Positions 5,889 to 7,613 of a stretch of 7,613 nucleotides of DNA are shown here, one piece after another; position 1 is the first letter of the stretch, and every line of letters begins with the position of its first letter. The stretch is from positions 1 to 7,613 of the forward strand of contig JALGZU010000287.1 in assembly GCA_025774735.1 (NCBI GenBank), read 5' to 3'. The position numbers and the translations under genes are program-made. A model generated the notes under the pieces. The model was not told the origin of the DNA. It did not search any database and saw only the letters and a list, made by a program, of their open reading frames with translations. Origin of the DNA: a candidate division LCP-89 bacterium (GTDB lineage: Bacteria > Electryoneota > B3-LCP).

Positions 5889-6923
5889 ATGGACCTCCTG
5901 AAGAGATTGACAGCCGCGACCGGCATTCCTGGCCGTGAGGATGATGTGCGTTCCCTCATTCTCAATGAGATGAAGCCATTGCTGGATAAAGTGAACACAG
6001 ACGTCATGGGCAACGTCATCGGTTTTCGCAAAGGCAAAACTGGGACGCGTCTCGTCCTGGCAGCTCACATGGACGAGATCGGTTTCATGGTCAACCATGT
6101 TGACGAGAACGGATTTCTGCGGATCATACCACTCGGCGGCTTCGATCCCCGCACCCTGATGGCCCAGAAGGTGGTGGTACACGGTAAGAAAGAACTGAAC
6201 GGCGTGTTCGGTTCGAAACCCGTCCACATGCTGAGCGAGGAAGAGAAGAAAAAACCTCTGAAAGTGACCGACTATTATGTCGACCTCGGCCTCCCCGCCG
6301 ACGACGTGAAAAAGCTCGTCGATATCGGCGATACGGTTACCTGGCAGCGTGACTTCACCGAGATGGGGAATTGCCTGACCAGCAAGGCGTTCGATGACCG
6401 GGTGGGAGTTTACGTTATGCTGGAGGCGCTTAAGAAGGTAAAGGGCAAACCCCTTCAGGTGGAACTGTACGCCGTGGCGACGGTTCAGGAAGAGGTCGGA
6501 GTGCGGGGAGCCACGACATCCGCCATCGGTCTGGATCCCGACATCGGCATAGCCGTGGATATCACGCTGGCCAACGACGTTCCCGGCGCCCCTGATCACG
6601 AGAAGGTCACCAAGCTCGGCGAAGGCGCCGCCATCAAGATTCTGGACAGCTACTCTATATCGAATCCGAAGCTGCTGGATCATTTGAAAGCAGTGGGCAA
6701 AAAGAAGAAGATAAAGACCCAATTCGAGATACTGCCCCGCGGCGGGACTGATGCGGGAGCATTGCAACGGGGGGGCAGCAAAGCTGCAGTGGTCACGATT
6801 TCGATTCCGACACGCTACGCGCATTCGACCGTGGAAACGATTCACAAGGACGACGTCAAAGCCGCCATCGACCTGCTCGCAGCTTATATTTTAGAAGCGG
6901 GGACGAAAAAGTACGTGCTTTAG
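5889..6923 (+). CDS. M42 family metallopeptidase (glutamyl aminopeptidase / TET-type aminopeptidase)
   Basis: A 344-residue cytosolic di-zinc aminopeptidase; family members form dodecameric tetrahedral particles that trim peptides released by other proteases. The expected metal and catalytic residues are present in order: H60 and D62 (LAAHMDEIGF), D169 (KAFDDRVG), the catalytic and metal-binding pair E201-E202 (VQEEVGVRGA), D224 (AVDIT) and H312 (RYAHSTVE). The PRGGTDAG segment (283-290), also typical of the family, is present. The N-terminal LTAATGIPGREDDVR is characteristic, the length is normal, and there is no signal peptide. GGAG (5880-5883) lies 5 nt before the ATG. Substrate preference cannot be read from sequence; members have often been annotated as cellulases or endoglucanases, and that label should not be used here. 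The gene is 61 nt upstream of hisS and may be co-transcribed with it. It has no evident link to the surface-protein genes. Confidence 0.96.
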   Translation: MDLLKRLTAATGIPGREDDVRSLILNEMKPLLDKVNTDVMGNVIGFRKGKTGTRLVLAAHMDEIGFMVNHVDENGFLRIIPLGGFDPRTLMAQKVVVHGKKELNGVFGSKPVHMLSEEEKKKPLKVTDYYVDLGLPADDVKKLVDIGDTVTWQRDFTEMGNCLTSKAFDDRVGVYVMLEALKKVKGKPLQVELYAVATVQEEVGVRGATTSAIGLDPDIGIAVDITLANDVPGAPDHEKVTKLGEGAAIKILDSYSISNPKLLDHLKAVGKKKKIKTQFEILPRGGTDAGALQRGGSKAAVVTISIPTRYAHSTVETIHKDDVKAAIDLLAAYILEAGTKKYVL

Positions 6924-6984
6924 CGTACTCCAGAGCAATTATCCGATAAGGAAGCAAGGAAAAAGAGAGCATCATTATTTACGA

Positions 6985-7613
6985 ATGGCTGCCAAACTAA
7001 CCGTCCAGAACGCCGCTGGAACGAGGGATTTTCTCCCGGATGAGATTGCACTCCGGACTCAGGTGCAGCGCGTCATTGAAGCGAGTTTTGCCCTGTATGG
7101 ATTTCAGCCTCTGGAGACGCCTTCCATCGAACGGCTCGAGGTCCTCTCAGGAAAGTATGGCAAAGAAGCCGATCGGCTGATTTTCAAAATCCTGAAGCGG
7201 GGCGAAAGCCTCAAATCCGGCCTGGAGACGGGTGATTTGTGCGATCTGGGCCTACGCTACGATCTCACCGTTCCCCTGGCACGAGTGGTTGCCATGAACC
7301 GTGGCAGACTGTCCTTTCCGTTCAAGCGTTATCAGATTCAGCCTGTCTGGCGGGCAGAACGCCAGCAGAAAGGCCGGTATCGGGAATTCGTGCAGTGCGA
7401 CGCCGATATTGTGGGAACGGCCTCCGTGTCCGCCGATGCGGAAATCATCGCTCTGACCGACGACATTCTGCAGAAACTCAGCATTCCCGGGTACCGCATC
7501 CACGTCAATCATCGCATGCTTTTACAGGCCATTTTGAAGCAATCCGAAATTCCGGATGAACGCTTCTTCGAAGCCTGTGTGATCATTGATAAACTGGATA
7601 AGCTAGGCTGGGA
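6985..7613 (+). CDS. hisS: Histidyl-tRNA synthetase, 5' part (cut by the window edge)
   Basis: The first 209 codons are present and the frame runs off the right end; the full family length is about 420-460 residues. It is a class II aminoacyl-tRNA synthetase that charges tRNA-His. Visible signatures are AGTRDFLPDE (11-20), the LRYDLTVPLAR segment (90-100), and motif 2 around 113-140 (FKRYQIQPVWRAER, GRYREF, QCDADIVG). This wording matches the eukaryote-like HisRS subtype found in Bacteroidota and relatives, not the E. coli type with LRPEGT and QLGCEVFG. ATG 6985 is the only standard start codon in the frame after the preceding gene and gives a typical N-terminus, yet no Shine-Dalgarno sequence lies at normal distance; the nearest purine-rich run (6948-6969) is too far away. 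The gene may depend on translation of the upstream aminopeptidase, 61 nt away. Confidence 0.96.
   Translation, partial: MAAKLTVQNAAGTRDFLPDEIALRTQVQRVIEASFALYGFQPLETPSIERLEVLSGKYGKEADRLIFKILKRGESLKSGLETGDLCDLGLRYDLTVPLARVVAMNRGRLSFPFKRYQIQPVWRAERQQKGRYREFVQCDADIVGTASVSADAEIIALTDDILQKLSIPGYRIHVNHRMLLQAILKQSEIPDERFFEACVIIDKLDKLGW

Noticed and set aside
6769..6775. Run of seven G residues in the M42 gene (another at 3323-3329), possible frameshift site
   Set aside because: In both cases the frame on each side matches the expected protein sequence (RGGSKAAVV; PGGQSLS), so there is no sign of a frameshift.
5871..6845. Long open frame on the minus strand opposite the M42 peptidase gene
   Set aside because: It is antisense to a gene whose catalytic residues are all present, shows no recognisable domain, and arises from the G/C-rich codon pattern of the real gene.
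1..7613. CRISPR arrays, transposons, tRNA or rRNA genes, toxin-antitoxin or phage-defence genes
   Set aside because: No regularly spaced repeats, transposase or integrase motifs, tRNA-like cloverleaf or defence-associated domains were seen on either strand.

Overview
The window most likely comes from a bacterium of the FCB superphylum (Fibrobacterota-Chlorobiota-Bacteroidota) but outside Bacteroidota proper. The evidence is four proteins ending in a YPNPFNP-type C-terminal sorting domain (the type IX secretion, T9SS, type A tail); a histidyl-tRNA synthetase of the 'RYDLTVP / FKRYQIQPVWRAER / QCDADIVG' subtype familiar from Bacteroidota; and strong Shine-Dalgarno sequences (AGGAGG-type) before the surface-protein genes, which true Bacteroidota largely lack. 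Zixibacteria, KSB1, Marinimicrobia, Calditrichota or Ignavibacteria-like lineages would all fit; I cannot choose between them.

Layout, all genes on the + strand. 2-289: the 3' end of a gene for a sorting-domain protein, followed by a strong terminator. 601-2127: secreted Kelch-type beta-propeller + Fn3-like domain + sorting domain. 2313-3830: secreted beta-propeller of another type + Ig-like domain + sorting domain. 4286-5674: secreted beta-propeller related to the previous one, joined to a Fn3 + sorting-domain tail that is about 85% identical to that of the 601-2127 protein. 5889-6923: M42-family zinc aminopeptidase. 6985 to the window edge: 5' part of hisS.

Each complete surface-protein gene appears to be its own transcription unit. 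Each has a rho-independent terminator behind it and a promoter-like element in front of it. The three upstream elements share an A-tract, TTGACT, and a TAnnWTTA box at an identical 23-nt offset. The intergenic regions are AT-rich, and one gene (4286) has a leader of over 200 nt with a hairpin and an isolated strong Shine-Dalgarno-like sequence. The aminopeptidase and hisS look like ordinary intracellular genes and probably form a separate unit.

The most interesting point is the mosaic build of the surface proteins. The 601 and 4286 genes share their ribosome-binding site, signal peptide and 178-residue C-terminal module but carry different propellers, whereas the 2313 and 4286 genes share the propeller but not the tail. 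This looks like exchange of passenger domains between fixed ends. No defence system, CRISPR array, transposase, tRNA or rRNA was found.
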